A stretch of 64,000 nt of DNA from Marinobacter flavimaris. GTDB lineage: Bacteria; Pseudomonadota; Gammaproteobacteria; Pseudomonadales; Oleiphilaceae. Every line of letters starts with the position of its first letter. The stretch's first letter is position 1. The stretch spans positions 159,824 to 223,823 of the forward strand of contig NZ_PSSW01000009.1 of assembly GCF_002933295.1 (NCBI RefSeq). The letters are read 5' to 3'. Both the position numbers and the translations under genes were made by a program. A model generated the notes under the pieces. The model worked only from the letters and a program-made list of their open reading frames with translations. It was not told the origin of the DNA and ran no database searches. Shown here piece after piece: positions 1 through 9,559 of the stretch.

Positions 1-335
1 CGATCAAGCAGGCTGACAAACTGCACCAGCGCGCCATCGCGGCGAATCAGCAGGTGCGCAGACACCTGGACGCCCTCGATAGTCTTGAAGTAGGGGTGCG
101 CAGAATGGTCGAGTTGGTTGCAGAAGAAGTCTTCTATTTCGCGGCCACCAAACTGGCCCGGAGGCAGGCTGATATTGTGGACGACCAGAAGAGAGATGCC
201 CGCTCCATCCGGACGAGGCCCGAAATTCGGCGAAGGGGTCCAGCGGGCGAAGGAAATCCGCCCGGTTTCGCGAAGCGAATTTCCATCGGTACCGGAGGCG
301 GAAGGGCGTTCGGAAAAAACGTCTGAATCGGGCAA
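1..335 (-). CDS. ampD: 1,6-anhydro-N-acetylmuramyl-L-alanine amidase AmpD, 3' end outside window
   Basis: AmpD is a cytoplasmic zinc amidase that removes the stem peptide from anhydro-muropeptides during cell-wall recycling, and so keeps AmpC beta-lactamase inducers low. The first 111 residues are visible. They contain LLVVHNISLPPGQFGG, in which His53 matches the first zinc ligand of the family, and VSAHLLIRRDG. The remaining zinc ligands lie beyond base 1. I chose the TTG at 335 because the only in-frame upstream codons run straight into a stop, and a GGA sits about six bases before it. The neighbour order ampD / DUF1631 / nadC is the one known in Pseudomonas. Identification is firm; the start is less certain. 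Confidence 0.9.
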   Translation of the reverse strand, partial: MPDSDVFSERPSASGTDGNSLRETGRISFARWTPSPNFGPRPDGAGISLLVVHNISLPPGQFGGREIEDFFCNQLDHSAHPYFKTIEGVQVSAHLLIRRDGALVQFVSLLD

Positions 336-404
336 AGTAATTCCAAAAGTTTCAGAGCATTACAGCCTCTGATTGAATCACAAAGTTGCCACGGTTGCTA
401 CGAA

Positions 405-2702
405 TCAGTCCTTGCGGCTGCTGCGCAGGTTGTCGATGATCGACTCCAGTGCCCGGTCGAAGATCAGACCATCATCCAGCATGCTGATTTTCCCGGATTC
501 CATGTCGGCGGCCAGCTCCTGACGCAGATACTCTGCCACCTTCGCGCCACTGCGATTCACAAAGATATATTTGCCAGTAGCCTTGATAAAGGCCGCAAGC
601 TTACAGCGCACCCGGGTTTCGTCGCGGGTAAGTTCAATCCAGGAACCCACACGCAGGCTTTCGGCCTTTGACAGCCACTCTGGAGATACTGAAGCAGTCT
701 GCGTTTCAGCGTCCGCCCGGGAGGCAGCCTCGCTGACCACAGAAACAGGCACTTCAGGCTCGGCCGGCGCGGGCGTTGCTTTGACAGCGTCTTCGGCCGC
801 AGGCTCAGGGGGCTCGACGGGCTGCTCAGCAGCGGGTTCCGGAACGAGCAGATCCTCGGGTTCCGAAGGTGATTCCGGCCTGGACGGAGCCGTCACCAAT
901 CGCTGGAAAACGTCCACATGGGCAAGTTCAAGGTCGCGAATGGCCGCATCGGTGGCAAACGGGTCCCAGGAAATATCCTGCAGTGCCTTGCGAAGGTCGT
1001 CCACAATGGCCGGTATTGCCCTCAGCAGATCTGACCTGGTGGTATCAGTGACCGGGCGCGGATCCACACTCCAGACCAACTGCTCGGTCAGGTTCCGGGC
1101 GTGCTGCCACCGGTCGCTTTCCTCGCCCTCCCGGAGGACAACCCATTGCAGGTACCGGGTCCAGGCTTCGCTCAGGAGGCCGGCAACCGGTTCGGGTACG
1201 TCCCGCTGCTCTGTCAGCTCCTTAACCAGGCCTTCCGCCGCCTGGGACGCCCGCTCCTGTCGAGCCCGCCCTTCTTCAGCATCCCGAAGACGTTGCTCGA
1301 CGAGCTCACGACGTCGGCGATCGAGATCCATGAAGTGGCTGAAATCTTTCAACAACTCCTCAAACAGAGAGACGTTGGTAGTGAACTCTGTCAGAACCCG
1401 ATCTACCACCGATTCGATTTTGTCCCGAAGCGGGTCTCTTTGCCCGGCCTTCTTCTCGGTCCAGCCAATGGCCGAGAGTGCCAGCTCGTTAAGCAGTTTT
1501 CGAACCGGGTGACCGCCCCGGTTGAAAAAGTTCTTGTCACTAAGCGCCACTTTCAGCACCGGAATCTGCAGGCGCCCGATCAATGCTTTCATCACCGGAT
1601 GCAGTTGGCGATCTTCCAGAATAAAGTCGAACAGCATGGAAACCAGATTGATCACGTCACTGTCGACCTGCCCAACGCTCAGACTGTTGCCGTCGCCGGA
1701 ACGCAGGATGGGTTGAAGCTGCTCGTTCAGAGGTACAACGGTACCTTCACCCCATTGCCTGCTACTCGACTGCGCTTCAGTCAAACGGGCCATGAGCCTG
1801 TCGGTATCAATGTAGCTTTCGCCGACCGGGGATCCGCCAGTGACAGCATTGGACTCACCGCGATGCAACAGCGCGCTGAGCTCCGAGAAAGTGGCCTGTG
1901 ATTGAGACATACCCTGACTCTCGCTGGCAGAATCCGCCTGACCGCTGGCACTGGTCGGCACTGAACTCTCTCCTGACCCACGTTGACCGGAGCGGGAGGG
2001 CACCTTGCCGGTGGGCGGTCGTTTCATGTCAGGCATTACGCCTTCACTGATCAAGGTGCGATTGGCTTGTTTGTAGAAATCACCGAGGGTATCGGCAAGC
2101 AGGCGATCAAACAGCTTCAAAACCACCAGCTTGGCCCGGATATCAATGTCGAGGTCTGTACAGGCCTCGGCAACACCGCCACAGATGACCTCAGGGCTCA
2201 GCGGCATTTGCGCGTCCTTCAGCTCGATGCCCGGCACCAGATGCCCAACCCGGACAGTAAGCAGACGAATCTGCTCGGTATAACGGTTCCGGAGTTTATT
2301 TATAAGGTTGTCGACTGCCACCTGCTGCTCAAGCTGGGAATGGTCAACGAGGCTGAGAGAGTCCTCGTCAACCTCATCCAGGGTCCTGGCGCCCTGTTGG
2401 GGCTGGAACCTGCCGATTTCATTGAAAGCCTGGCTGACGTACTGGAGGATCGAGACCACCATGGCTTTGCGACGAAGCCTGAGCTCCCGCATGGCATCAA
2501 AGTAGGCGGTCTGGTCGAGGTTGGAGCCGGCTCTGTCGGCGAGTTCAAACAGGGCATCATCGGCACGATCGAAAAAACTGGCAAGAACGGACTTGAGGGA
2601 CTGACCCGATGCGTCACGAAGGCGCACGAGGGACGCAGGCAAAGAAAACCGGGCGGGCGGTTTCCGGCCTGAAAAGCTGACAACCTTGTTATCGTGCACC
2701 AT
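405..2702 (-). CDS. DUF1631 family protein
   Basis: This 765-residue protein belongs to the DUF1631 family, whose biochemical role is not established. In Pseudomonas the homologue also lies between ampD and nadC, and some databases carry an unsupported 'thymidine phosphorylase' label. The sequence is mostly helical and charged. A Ser/Gly/Gln-rich linker lies near residues 225-275, and a Pro/Glu/Ala-rich low-complexity stretch spans about 605-660. The compact C-terminal domain (about 675-760), which includes LRVGSWIELTRDE and KYIFVNRSG, resembles the small beta-barrel often found in PilZ-like proteins; that resemblance is my inference. There is no signal peptide or membrane segment, so it is probably cytosolic. 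It is divergent from nadC across a 223-base gap. Confidence 0.85.
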   Translation of the reverse strand: MVHDNKVVSFSGRKPPARFSLPASLVRLRDASGQSLKSVLASFFDRADDALFELADRAGSNLDQTAYFDAMRELRLRRKAMVVSILQYVSQAFNEIGRFQPQQGARTLDEVDEDSLSLVDHSQLEQQVAVDNLINKLRNRYTEQIRLLTVRVGHLVPGIELKDAQMPLSPEVICGGVAEACTDLDIDIRAKLVVLKLFDRLLADTLGDFYKQANRTLISEGVMPDMKRPPTGKVPSRSGQRGSGESSVPTSASGQADSASESQGMSQSQATFSELSALLHRGESNAVTGGSPVGESYIDTDRLMARLTEAQSSSRQWGEGTVVPLNEQLQPILRSGDGNSLSVGQVDSDVINLVSMLFDFILEDRQLHPVMKALIGRLQIPVLKVALSDKNFFNRGGHPVRKLLNELALSAIGWTEKKAGQRDPLRDKIESVVDRVLTEFTTNVSLFEELLKDFSHFMDLDRRRRELVEQRLRDAEEGRARQERASQAAEGLVKELTEQRDVPEPVAGLLSEAWTRYLQWVVLREGEESDRWQHARNLTEQLVWSVDPRPVTDTTRSDLLRAIPAIVDDLRKALQDISWDPFATDAAIRDLELAHVDVFQRLVTAPSRPESPSEPEDLLVPEPAAEQPVEPPEPAAEDAVKATPAPAEPEVPVSVVSEAASRADAETQTASVSPEWLSKAESLRVGSWIELTRDETRVRCKLAAFIKATGKYIFVNRSGAKVAEYLRQELAADMESGKISMLDDGLIFDRALESIIDNLRSSRKD

Positions 2703-2770
2703 CTCGCTGCTCCGCCTTGTATTGCAAAATTGCCTGTTTATTTCTCCACTTCACATGATACGAGCTGCCC

Positions 2771-2817
2771 ACGTCAGGTTGTGTCAGAATTTGTCACCTT
2801 TTGTGTAGACCTGACGT
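2771..2817. promoter_or_regulatory. Inverted repeat in the DUF1631/nadC divergent promoter region
   Basis: A perfect 9-base inverted repeat, ACGTCAGGT at 2771-2779 and ACCTGACGT at 2809-2817, sits midway between the divergent starts of DUF1631 (2702) and nadC (2926). The arms are 29 bases apart. The spacer is AT-rich and contains two GTGTCAGAATTTGTCAC-like half-sites. It could be a binding site for a repressor controlling one or both genes, or a chance hairpin. No regulator is identified. Confidence 0.35.
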
Positions 2818-2925
2818 GCATCACAGTTTAGCAGCCCTGCCCCAAGAGTTTGGCGATTCACCGGCGGCGCTTTAGAATTGGCAGCCTGAAACGCCGACAA
2901 CCCACTGCACCGGACTTTTTGCCCT

Positions 2926-3765
2926 ATGATTGCCCCTGAACTCCTCCGCCAGGCCAGAATTGAAAACGTTGCCCAGAGTCTGCGGGAGGACATCGGCGAT
3001 GGCGACATCACGGCCAGACTGATACCCGCCGACAAACAGGCAACAGGGCGGGTAATTACGCGGGAAACCGCCACCGTCGCGGGCAGGGAGTGGGTGGACG
3101 AGGTTTTCCGACAGGTGGATCCGGCCGTTGAGCTCGACTGGCAGGTTGCCGATGGCGAGACCGTGTCGCCGGATCAGGTGTTGTTTACCATGCAGGGTTC
3201 GGCACGAAGCCTGCTAAGCTCCGAACGCGCGGCTCTGAACTGGCTCCAGTCCCTGTCTGGCGTTGCGACCGCCTGCGCAGGCTATGCCGCCCGGGTTGCA
3301 CACACCGGTGTTCGACTGCTGGATACCCGTAAAACCCTGCCCGGTCTACGCCTGGCCCAGAAATACGCTGTAACCTGTGGCGGCTGCTTCAATCATCGGA
3401 TCGGGCTGTGGGATGCTTTCCTGATCAAGGAAAATCACATTGCCGCCTGCGGCTCGATTGCCCAGGCCATTGAAGCCGCCCACCGGATTGCGCCGGGCAA
3501 ACCGGTGGAGGTGGAAACCGAGAACCTTGACGAGCTGGAACAAGCCCTTCGAGCGGGTGCAGACATCATCATGCTGGACGAGTTCTCACTTGAAGACATG
3601 CGGACCGCGGTCGATACCACTGGTGGCAAAGCAAAGCTGGAGGCATCCGGGGGAATCAATGCCGACACCCTGGTGCCGATCGCCGAAACCGGCGTGGACT
3701 TCATCTCGATTGGCGCGCTGACCAAGGATTTAAAGGCTGTCGACCTGTCAATGAGACTGGACTGA
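2926..3765 (+). CDS. nadC: Quinolinate phosphoribosyltransferase (decarboxylating)
   Basis: NadC joins quinolinate to phosphoribosyl pyrophosphate, releasing CO2 and giving nicotinate mononucleotide in de novo NAD synthesis in the cytosol. The 279-residue length is normal. The active-site segment [12 protein letters not shown] (RKT at 135-137), followed by [13 protein letters not shown] and the lysine of LIKENHI, is characteristic. The late barrel motifs [16 protein letters not shown] and DFISIGALT are also present. The ATG at 2926 is the first in frame and gives the expected N-terminus. Its TGA is immediately followed, with no gap, by the stop of the convergent yqcC gene. Confidence 0.97.
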   Translation: MIAPELLRQARIENVAQSLREDIGDGDITARLIPADKQATGRVITRETATVAGREWVDEVFRQVDPAVELDWQVADGETVSPDQVLFTMQGSARSLLSSERAALNWLQSLSGVATACAGYAARVAHTGVRLLDTRKTLPGLRLAQKYAVTCGGCFNHRIGLWDAFLIKENHIAACGSIAQAIEAAHRIAPGKPVEVETENLDELEQALRAGADIIMLDEFSLEDMRTAVDTTGGKAKLEASGGINADTLVPIAETGVDFISIGALTKDLKAVDLSMRLD

Positions 3766-4101
3766 TCACTCCCCGCTTAGCAGGCGATCGATCACCTCCA
3801 GCTCCCGAACCAGCCTGCTACCGGACTCCGGTCGCCCCCGGAAATGCTCTTCGGCCATCGGCGCTATGCCGGAGGCCGAGGGCAACGGGTGGTCGTTTTC
3901 GATAATGATCTTCATTCTTTCCACAAAAACAAATTGCAGCCACTGGGTAAATTCCAGCGTATCGATGCAAAAGGGCTGCGCACTCTGGAACGCCTGGTCC
4001 GGTGGCGGCTCTGACTCCCAGAGCCCCAGCTGCCGCAACTCCATCTCAATGTTCAGAAGGCAGTCCGCAACCTGCCCGACCGGGTTACCGGATTCGGTCA
4101 T
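3766..4101 (-). CDS. yqcC: YqcC family protein
   Basis: This 111-residue cytosolic protein matches the YqcC family, a small all-helical protein of unknown function. In enterobacteria it is linked to the tRNA pseudouridine synthase TruC. Family features are the N-terminal helix LNIEMELRQLGLWESEPP, the conserved core CIDTLEFTQWLQFVFVERM, and a C-terminal helix ending RELEVIDRLL. It follows the ParA gene by 12 bases on the same strand, so it is probably cotranscribed with it. It ends flush against nadC. No catalytic motif is visible. Confidence 0.85.
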   Translation of the reverse strand: MTESGNPVGQVADCLLNIEMELRQLGLWESEPPPDQAFQSAQPFCIDTLEFTQWLQFVFVERMKIIIENDHPLPSASGIAPMAEEHFRGRPESGSRLVRELEVIDRLLSGE

Positions 4102-4113
4102 ATCAGTCTCGCT

Positions 4114-4911
4114 TCAATCGTTAAGCGGCTCGAGCTCCACGGTTTCGCCATGCAGAACCCGGAACAGGTCCTCGTACTGGCGCGTCAGCGGGTGCTTGGG
4201 TGCCATGTGAATCAGGGGCTGTCGGCTCTGGTGGGACTCTTTCATCTTCACGGAACTCGAGAGACGCACAGGCAGAACCGGCAAGCCCTCCTCGGTAAGC
4301 TCCCTGACCAGCTGCTTGGGCAGGCTGGCCCGCGGCTGGAACTGGTTGGCAACAATCCCTTCGACAACAAGATCCTCGTTGTGGTCTTCCTGCAGATCAC
4401 GAATCTCGTTGAGGATGTTGTACAGCGCCTGACGGGAAAAATCGTCACAGTCGAAGGGTATCAAGCAGCGCTGGGCTGCAATCAGGGCAGACCGGGTATA
4501 GAAATTGAGCGCCGGCGCGGTATCGATGTAGATCGCATCGAAGGATTCACCCAGTTTTTTCAGGGCTTCCCTCAGCTTGTATATCTTGTGCTTGGCCTCC
4601 AGCTTGCGCTCGAGAAAATCCAGCTCCGGGCTGGAGGGCATCACAAACAGGTTCTTGAACGGTGAGGCATGGACAAATTCGTCCGGACGGCGATTGAACA
4701 CGGTAAAGGCCACCGTCTGCTCCAGCATATCCGCCACGGTGTCCTTCAGCTCGCTGGCAGGCTTGCCCAGCAGATAATGGGTGGAGTTTCCCTGCGGATC
4801 AAGATCCACGACCAGGGTTCGCTTTCCACGAGCGGCGCTGATAGCTGCGAGATTGCACGTGATACTGGACTTGCCGACACCGCCTTTCTGGTTGAATACC
4901 ACCCGTCTCAT
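4114..4911 (-). CDS. ParA family ATPase, orphan (no ParB nearby)
   Basis: This is a 265-residue deviant Walker-A ATPase of the ParA/MinD type. The P-loop QKGGVGKSS has the signature lysine at residue 9 and the catalytic lysine at 14. The Walker A' segment DLDPQGNSTH follows at about 38, and the switch region is IYIDTAPALNFYTRSAL. Such ATPases position chromosomes, plasmids or protein clusters on the nucleoid or membrane. It has no N-terminal helix-turn-helix and there is no parB or parS-like repeat beside it, so chromosome segregation is unlikely. It sits 60 bases downstream of hda and just upstream of yqcC. AGAGG six bases before the ATG supports the start. The cargo is unknown. Confidence 0.88.
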   Translation of the reverse strand: MRRVVFNQKGGVGKSSITCNLAAISAARGKRTLVVDLDPQGNSTHYLLGKPASELKDTVADMLEQTVAFTVFNRRPDEFVHASPFKNLFVMPSSPELDFLERKLEAKHKIYKLREALKKLGESFDAIYIDTAPALNFYTRSALIAAQRCLIPFDCDDFSRQALYNILNEIRDLQEDHNEDLVVEGIVANQFQPRASLPKQLVRELTEEGLPVLPVRLSSSVKMKESHQSRQPLIHMAPKHPLTRQYEDLFRVLHGETVELEPLND

Positions 4912-4971
4912 TTTGCCTCTCCCTTGATGAATCCGTTATCGATTTCTGCCCTGCCATGAACCCATTCCAAC

Positions 4972-5670
4972 TCACCACCCCATCACTGTCTTCACAAACG
5001 GGATAGTAAGCCGTCGCTGTGCCTGAAGGGAATTTTCATCCAGTATATCCAGAATCCCCAGCAAATCACCGAGCCTTCGGGGCGCCCGGCGCATTATATA
5101 GCTGGCCACATCATCCGCCATCACCAGGCCACGTTTCTCGGCACGGGCTCTGAGAATGGTCAGGCGATCCTCATCCCGGTAAATACCCAACTGGATGATC
5201 AGCCCGTGACTGAATCTGGAGACCAGATCCGGCAACTCAAAGGCCAAACTGGCCGGCAAATCGGCCAGACTCACCAGCAAAAGGCCGCCTCGATCGAGAA
5301 TCCGGTTATAGAGATGAAAAATGGCCTCTTCCCACACCCGCTGGCCTGCGATGCGGTCGACATCGTCAAGACAGACGATCTCATGGGTCTCAAGCCCCGA
5401 CAAGGCATCGGGACCAAAAGGCTCTAGCTCTGCGATGCTGATACACACCGCTGCCCTGCCCTGCTTTTCGCCCAGGTGGCACACTGCCTGTAGAAGATGG
5501 CTCTTGCCGGTATCGGCATCACCGCACAGAACAACGACAGGCATATCATCAGGTTGCTGACAAACGCTTTCAAGACGCTGGGCTGCGCTCGTGTTCCGGT
5601 CGCCATGGAAATTGTCGAATCGGGCGTCGTCACGCAGCTTGACCCCGAGCACCAACTGGGATGCGGTCAT
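4972..5670 (-). CDS. hda: DnaA regulatory inactivator Hda
   Basis: Hda binds the DNA-loaded sliding clamp and stimulates ATP hydrolysis by DnaA, which prevents re-initiation of replication. The 232-residue protein starts with a clamp-binding type peptide QLVLGVKL, followed by a DnaA-like AAA+ core. Walker A is CGDADTGKSHLLQAV, Walker B is EIVCLDDVDRI, and sensor 2 lies in RRAPRRLGDLL. I use the ATG at 5670 rather than the upstream ATG at 5703. It overlaps the stop of the phosphatidyltransferase gene as ATGA and puts the clamp motif at the extreme N-terminus, as in the family. Hda and its upstream neighbours DUF2066 and purM keep this order in Pseudomonas. Confidence 0.93.
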   Translation of the reverse strand: MTASQLVLGVKLRDDARFDNFHGDRNTSAAQRLESVCQQPDDMPVVVLCGDADTGKSHLLQAVCHLGEKQGRAAVCISIAELEPFGPDALSGLETHEIVCLDDVDRIAGQRVWEEAIFHLYNRILDRGGLLLVSLADLPASLAFELPDLVSRFSHGLIIQLGIYRDEDRLTILRARAEKRGLVMADDVASYIMRRAPRRLGDLLGILDILDENSLQAQRRLTIPFVKTVMGW

Positions 5671-6227
5671 GGCCGGGTAGCCCTCCAGGCCCGCAAGCCC
5701 CACACCAGCAGGTAATGCCCCCCGCTGAACACGGTGGAAACAGCCACCAGGATAATGCCGGCATCCACCACCCAGGGCTGCATCGGCAGGTCCGCCAGAA
5801 GCACGATGATGGCCAGGGCTACAAGAATCTGGATAAACGTATTGATCTTGCCGGGAATGCTGGGCTCCATATCGTATCGACCAACCTTATAGTGGTAGGC
5901 CAGAGCGCCGACCACAATCAGCAGGTCACGCCCCAACACCAGCAGAAACAGCCACACGGGCAGAACAGCGGTGAGAGTAAGCATCAGGTACGCGGTGATC
6001 AACAAGGCCTTGTCGGCGAGAGGATCTGCAATTGCACCAAGCCTGGAACGCCAATTGAAATGGCGGGCAAGGAAGCCGTCAACCGCGTCTGTGCCGGCGG
6101 CCAGAAAGAATATCAGCAACGCTCGGCGATAATCTCCGATCAGTAACGCTCCCGCGAAGGGAGCGATCAGAAGAATGCGCAGGAACGTCAGGGCATTGGG
6201 AATCCAGCGCCAGCGGTGCAAATTCAA
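5667..6227 (-). CDS. CDP-alcohol phosphatidyltransferase family membrane enzyme
   Basis: This 186-residue inner-membrane enzyme belongs to the family that transfers a phosphatidyl group from CDP-diacylglycerol to an alcohol, such as glycerol phosphate or glycerol. The metal-binding signature DG-x2-AR-x8-G-x3-D-x3-D is complete: DAVDGFLAR, then GAIADPLADK. Several hydrophobic segments follow, including ALLITAYLMLTLTAVLPVWL and a C-terminal pair. It could be PgsA or a paralogue; the sequence alone does not settle the acceptor. The start codon is TTG at 6227, preceded at ideal spacing by GGAGGGAG. The end overlaps hda by four bases, indicating translational coupling. Confidence 0.88.
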   Translation of the reverse strand: MNLHRWRWIPNALTFLRILLIAPFAGALLIGDYRRALLIFFLAAGTDAVDGFLARHFNWRSRLGAIADPLADKALLITAYLMLTLTAVLPVWLFLLVLGRDLLIVVGALAYHYKVGRYDMEPSIPGKINTFIQILVALAIIVLLADLPMQPWVVDAGIILVAVSTVFSGGHYLLVWGLRAWRATRP

Positions 6228-6248
6228 AAGACTCCCTCCGGTTACAGC

Positions 6249-7586
6249 TTATTCGCCGCCATCGCTCCCGATGACAGAAGACGGTTGCCAACGATAATAC
6301 AGAACCTGGTACAGGGATTCGAACGCCTCCCTGGCATCTTCCTCATCGACGGGCACCGGCTGATAGGTAAACAGGGCAGTCTCTTCAGACGCCTCCGCAG
6401 AGGTTTGCTGATCCGGGCCAGCCGGCTGCGATACCTCGCTCTCGAGCGCCTCTTGCGGGTTCGGCCCAGACGAAGCCACCTGGTCCTCTGCTGTGCGGGC
6501 GGTAACCGGAGGTTCTGCCGGAACGTCGGCCTCCATTGGAACGAAGCGCGGATCCAGGGCGATGTACTCCCGCAGCTGGTCCAGCTCACCGGAGAAAGCC
6601 ACCCGCAGGGTCAGTTGCTCGTCCCGTACCCGATGGGCACCAACGCTAACCACGGGGGTCAGTCCTTCCAGCACCTTATTGGCGCCGGCATAGTCTTCAA
6701 GCGACGTGACGCCACGCAGCACAATGTCCACCTGGGGCGAATCGCCCACTTCCGATGCAGCAACCGCGTATCGGCTGGCGTAGAGCTCCGCCCAACGGTT
6801 TATCGTCGCCTCCGCCAGCGCTTCCGGGGTATCGGCGGTTACCGACTCTTCCCCGGCATTCATGGCCATACCATCGAAGACCCAGCCGGCACGCCATTGC
6901 CCGCCAGCACGGCTGACCCGCACCAGAGCGAGCACATCATGGTCCAGATTCCCGGATGCAGACTTCACCCGACCAATAAACTGCCCCCAGATATCCGAGA
7001 GCAATTCGCGGTCAGAGCTGAAATCTGACGGGGGCAGCGCCACGGGCAAGCCACGCTTTCTGGCCGCCTCATCGAACGCAGCCCTCCAGGCTCCTGCGTC
7101 TTCCTGACCAGAGCCGGCCCCGGGCCGTGTTACGAGTGTTCTCGAGCCACGATCCTCGGCAGCAATCCAGGCCAGCGTGAGCGGTCTGTTGGCACCCCAC
7201 ACCGGCGCATCAATTGCAGCCAGCGCGCGATTCACGCCAACCGCTCCGAAGGACATGCTCAGAACACTCTGGCCGGACTCGCCACGGGCAACCTGATAGG
7301 AAAGCAGTAACGACTCGGCATCGGACAGCAGGGCTTCAACGCCCTCCATCGCCAGTACGTCTCGGGTACCGGAAACCCTTACCAGTACCTGGCTCAGCCC
7401 GTCTGCATATCCCTGGGCGAGTTGACCCGGCGAGGACCCTTCCACTGGCACCTTTGCCGAATAGAGACCGGAAACCGTCACGGCAGTCGCCTGGGCGGAA
7501 AACCCAGACAGCAGAACGGTGAACAACGCAACGACCCACGCCCCGGATACAGACCTGTGTGCCGGCTTTTGCCCTAATACTGACAT
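6249..7586 (-). CDS. DUF2066 domain-containing exported protein
   Basis: This 445-residue protein of the DUF2066 family has no known function; the Pseudomonas counterpart also sits between purM and hda. The N-terminus has a signal-peptide-like stretch ([16 protein letters not shown], about residues 17-33), so it is probably periplasmic or membrane-anchored. The DUF2066 core follows with [21 protein letters not shown] and [13 protein letters not shown]. The acidic tail is low in complexity. An open frame continues upstream to 8486 but lies opposite purM and is not coding. I use the ATG at 7586, which has AGGGTG just upstream. It is divergent from purM. Confidence 0.85.
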   Translation of the reverse strand: MSVLGQKPAHRSVSGAWVVALFTVLLSGFSAQATAVTVSGLYSAKVPVEGSSPGQLAQGYADGLSQVLVRVSGTRDVLAMEGVEALLSDAESLLLSYQVARGESGQSVLSMSFGAVGVNRALAAIDAPVWGANRPLTLAWIAAEDRGSRTLVTRPGAGSGQEDAGAWRAAFDEAARKRGLPVALPPSDFSSDRELLSDIWGQFIGRVKSASGNLDHDVLALVRVSRAGGQWRAGWVFDGMAMNAGEESVTADTPEALAEATINRWAELYASRYAVAASEVGDSPQVDIVLRGVTSLEDYAGANKVLEGLTPVVSVGAHRVRDEQLTLRVAFSGELDQLREYIALDPRFVPMEADVPAEPPVTARTAEDQVASSGPNPQEALESEVSQPAGPDQQTSAEASEETALFTYQPVPVDEEDAREAFESLYQVLYYRWQPSSVIGSDGGE

Positions 7587-7745
7587 GAAACACCCTGCAA
7601 TTCGCATGAATGGCGCATAGGATACACCATGCCCCAGGGTGTGAGTAGCGGCCCCGGATTTCGGAAAAGCAATATACATTTGGAGCGCCACACCGCACCT
7701 GTTAAAATCCGCCGCCTGACCCACTGGCCAACGGTTAAGTACACC

Positions 7746-8810
7746 ATGAGCGAACAGAAGCCCTCCCTGACCTACCGCGATGCTGGCGTAGATATTGATG
7801 CCGGCAATGAACTCGTCAGCCGAATCAAGGACACCGCCGCGCGCACCCGCCGCCCCGAGGTTCTTGGCGGTCTCGGCGGCTTCGGCGCCATGGTCTCCAT
7901 CCCCGCCGGATATAACGAACCGGTTCTGGTTTCCGGCACCGACGGAGTGGGCACAAAGCTCAGACTGGCCATGCAACTGGACAAGCACGACAGCATCGGC
8001 ATCGATCTGGTCGCCATGTGCGTGAACGATCTGGTTGTCGGTGGCGCTGAACCGCTTTTCTTCCTCGACTACTACGCGACCGGCAAGCTGAACGTAGACG
8101 TTGCCACTCAGGTGGTTGCCGGAATCGGCGAGGGCTGCGAGCAGGCTGGCTGTGCGCTGGTCGGCGGTGAAACCGCTGAAATGCCGGGCATGTACGAAGG
8201 CGACGACTACGATCTGGCTGGCTTCTGCGTAGGCGTTGCTGAACGCAGCGAGATTATTGACGGCGGCCGCGTCCAGGCCGGAGACGTGCTGATTGCCCTG
8301 GGCTCTTCCGGCCCTCACTCCAACGGCTACTCCCTGATCCGGAAAATTCTGGAAGTCAGCAACGCTGACCTCGAGCAGCCAATCGGCGATACCACCCTGG
8401 CCAACGCCTTGATGGCACCGACTCGAATCTACGTAAAGAATCTTCTGCAGCTGATTCGCGAAGTCGACGTTCGTGCCCTCTCCCACATCACTGGTGGTGG
8501 CCTGCCGGAAAATATTCCCAGGGTGCTGCCGAACGGCACGATCGCTGCCATCGATACAAACAGCTGGTCATTGCCCCCGGTATTCCAGTGGCTCAAGGAC
8601 AACGGCGGCGTTGCCAGTGAAGAGATGTACCGCACTTTTAACTGTGGTCTCGGCATGATTGTCTGCGTGCCTGCCAACCAGAAGGAGCTGGCCCTGGATA
8701 CCCTGAAAGCACTGGGCGAACATGCCTGGCAGGTAGGCCTGATCGAACGTGCCGATGACGAACAGGCAGATGCCTGCGTTCGCTACGCACCGGGGCTGCT
8801 GTCGGCATGA
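7746..8810 (+). CDS. purM: Phosphoribosylformylglycinamidine cyclo-ligase
   Basis: PurM (AIR synthetase) closes the imidazole ring in an ATP-dependent step of de novo purine synthesis in the cytosol. The 354-residue length is typical. Family segments seen are [18 protein letters not shown] at the N-terminus, [44 protein letters not shown] and [17 protein letters not shown]. The ATG at 7746 is used because the open frame upstream does not resemble PurM. The gene overlaps purN by four bases (ATGA), the usual purMN arrangement. Confidence 0.98.
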   Translation: MSEQKPSLTYRDAGVDIDAGNELVSRIKDTAARTRRPEVLGGLGGFGAMVSIPAGYNEPVLVSGTDGVGTKLRLAMQLDKHDSIGIDLVAMCVNDLVVGGAEPLFFLDYYATGKLNVDVATQVVAGIGEGCEQAGCALVGGETAEMPGMYEGDDYDLAGFCVGVAERSEIIDGGRVQAGDVLIALGSSGPHSNGYSLIRKILEVSNADLEQPIGDTTLANALMAPTRIYVKNLLQLIREVDVRALSHITGGGLPENIPRVLPNGTIAAIDTNSWSLPPVFQWLKDNGGVASEEMYRTFNCGLGMIVCVPANQKELALDTLKALGEHAWQVGLIERADDEQADACVRYAPGLLSA

Positions 8811-9469
8811 AGGCAGATCAGACCCCGTTACCAAAAATCCTGGTGCTCGCCTCCGGAAGCGGCACCAACCTCCAGGCACTGATTGACGCCAGCCGGGAGC
8901 GGGATTTTCCCGGTCAGATCATTGCCGTTGGCTGCAACCAGCCTGGCGCGTTTGCCCTTGAGCGCGCGGCCCAGGCCAATATCGAGACCTTTGTGGTAAA
9001 CCACAAGAATTTCGAATCCCGGGATGAGTTTGATGCCTCCCTGATGGCGGAAATCCTCCGATACAATCCGGATCTGATTGTCCTGGCAGGCTTCATGCGT
9101 ATTCTGACCACGGATTTTGTTCGGGCATTCCGGGGCAAGATGCTGAACATTCACCCGTCCCTGTTGCCGAAGTACACCGGGCTGAATACTCACCGTCGTG
9201 CACTGGAAGCGGGCGATACCGTACATGGCGTTTCCATCCACTTCGTTACCGAAGAGCTGGATGGTGGCCCCGTGATTGCCCAGGCAGAAGTGGCGATTGT
9301 TTCCGATGACACGCCAGAAAGCCTCGCGGAGAAGGTACAGGCCAAGGAACACATCCTCTACCCCATTGTTGTGCGCTGGTTCTGTGAGGGCCGGATTCAA
9401 CTGGGTAGCGATTATGTGTTGTTCGACGGCGAACCCTTGAACGCTCCGATGCGCCTGCCGGACAACTGA
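8807..9469 (+). CDS. purN: Phosphoribosylglycinamide formyltransferase
   Basis: PurN transfers the formyl group of 10-formyltetrahydrofolate to glycinamide ribonucleotide in purine synthesis. The 220-residue protein begins with the nucleotide-binding region [15 protein letters not shown]. It carries the formyltransferase core [13 protein letters not shown] and the catalytic block [16 protein letters not shown] (conserved Asn and His). Next comes [18 protein letters not shown], with the second conserved His and the Asp. The start overlaps the purM stop, so the two are translated from one message. Confidence 0.98.
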   Translation: MKADQTPLPKILVLASGSGTNLQALIDASRERDFPGQIIAVGCNQPGAFALERAAQANIETFVVNHKNFESRDEFDASLMAEILRYNPDLIVLAGFMRILTTDFVRAFRGKMLNIHPSLLPKYTGLNTHRRALEAGDTVHGVSIHFVTEELDGGPVIAQAEVAIVSDDTPESLAEKVQAKEHILYPIVVRWFCEGRIQLGSDYVLFDGEPLNAPMRLPDN

Positions 9470-9559
9470 GGCATCGCCTGAACGAATTGTCATCCCCGCA
9501 TCCTGCCCGAGCAGCTACACTGTCGCCATTGATGACGGGAATTGTTCGGGTTTAACAAG

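Noticed and set aside
7587..8486. Upstream extension of the DUF2066 open frame
   Set aside because: It runs antisense to purM and lacks family similarity; the ATG at 7586 with AGGGTG and a signal peptide is the natural start.
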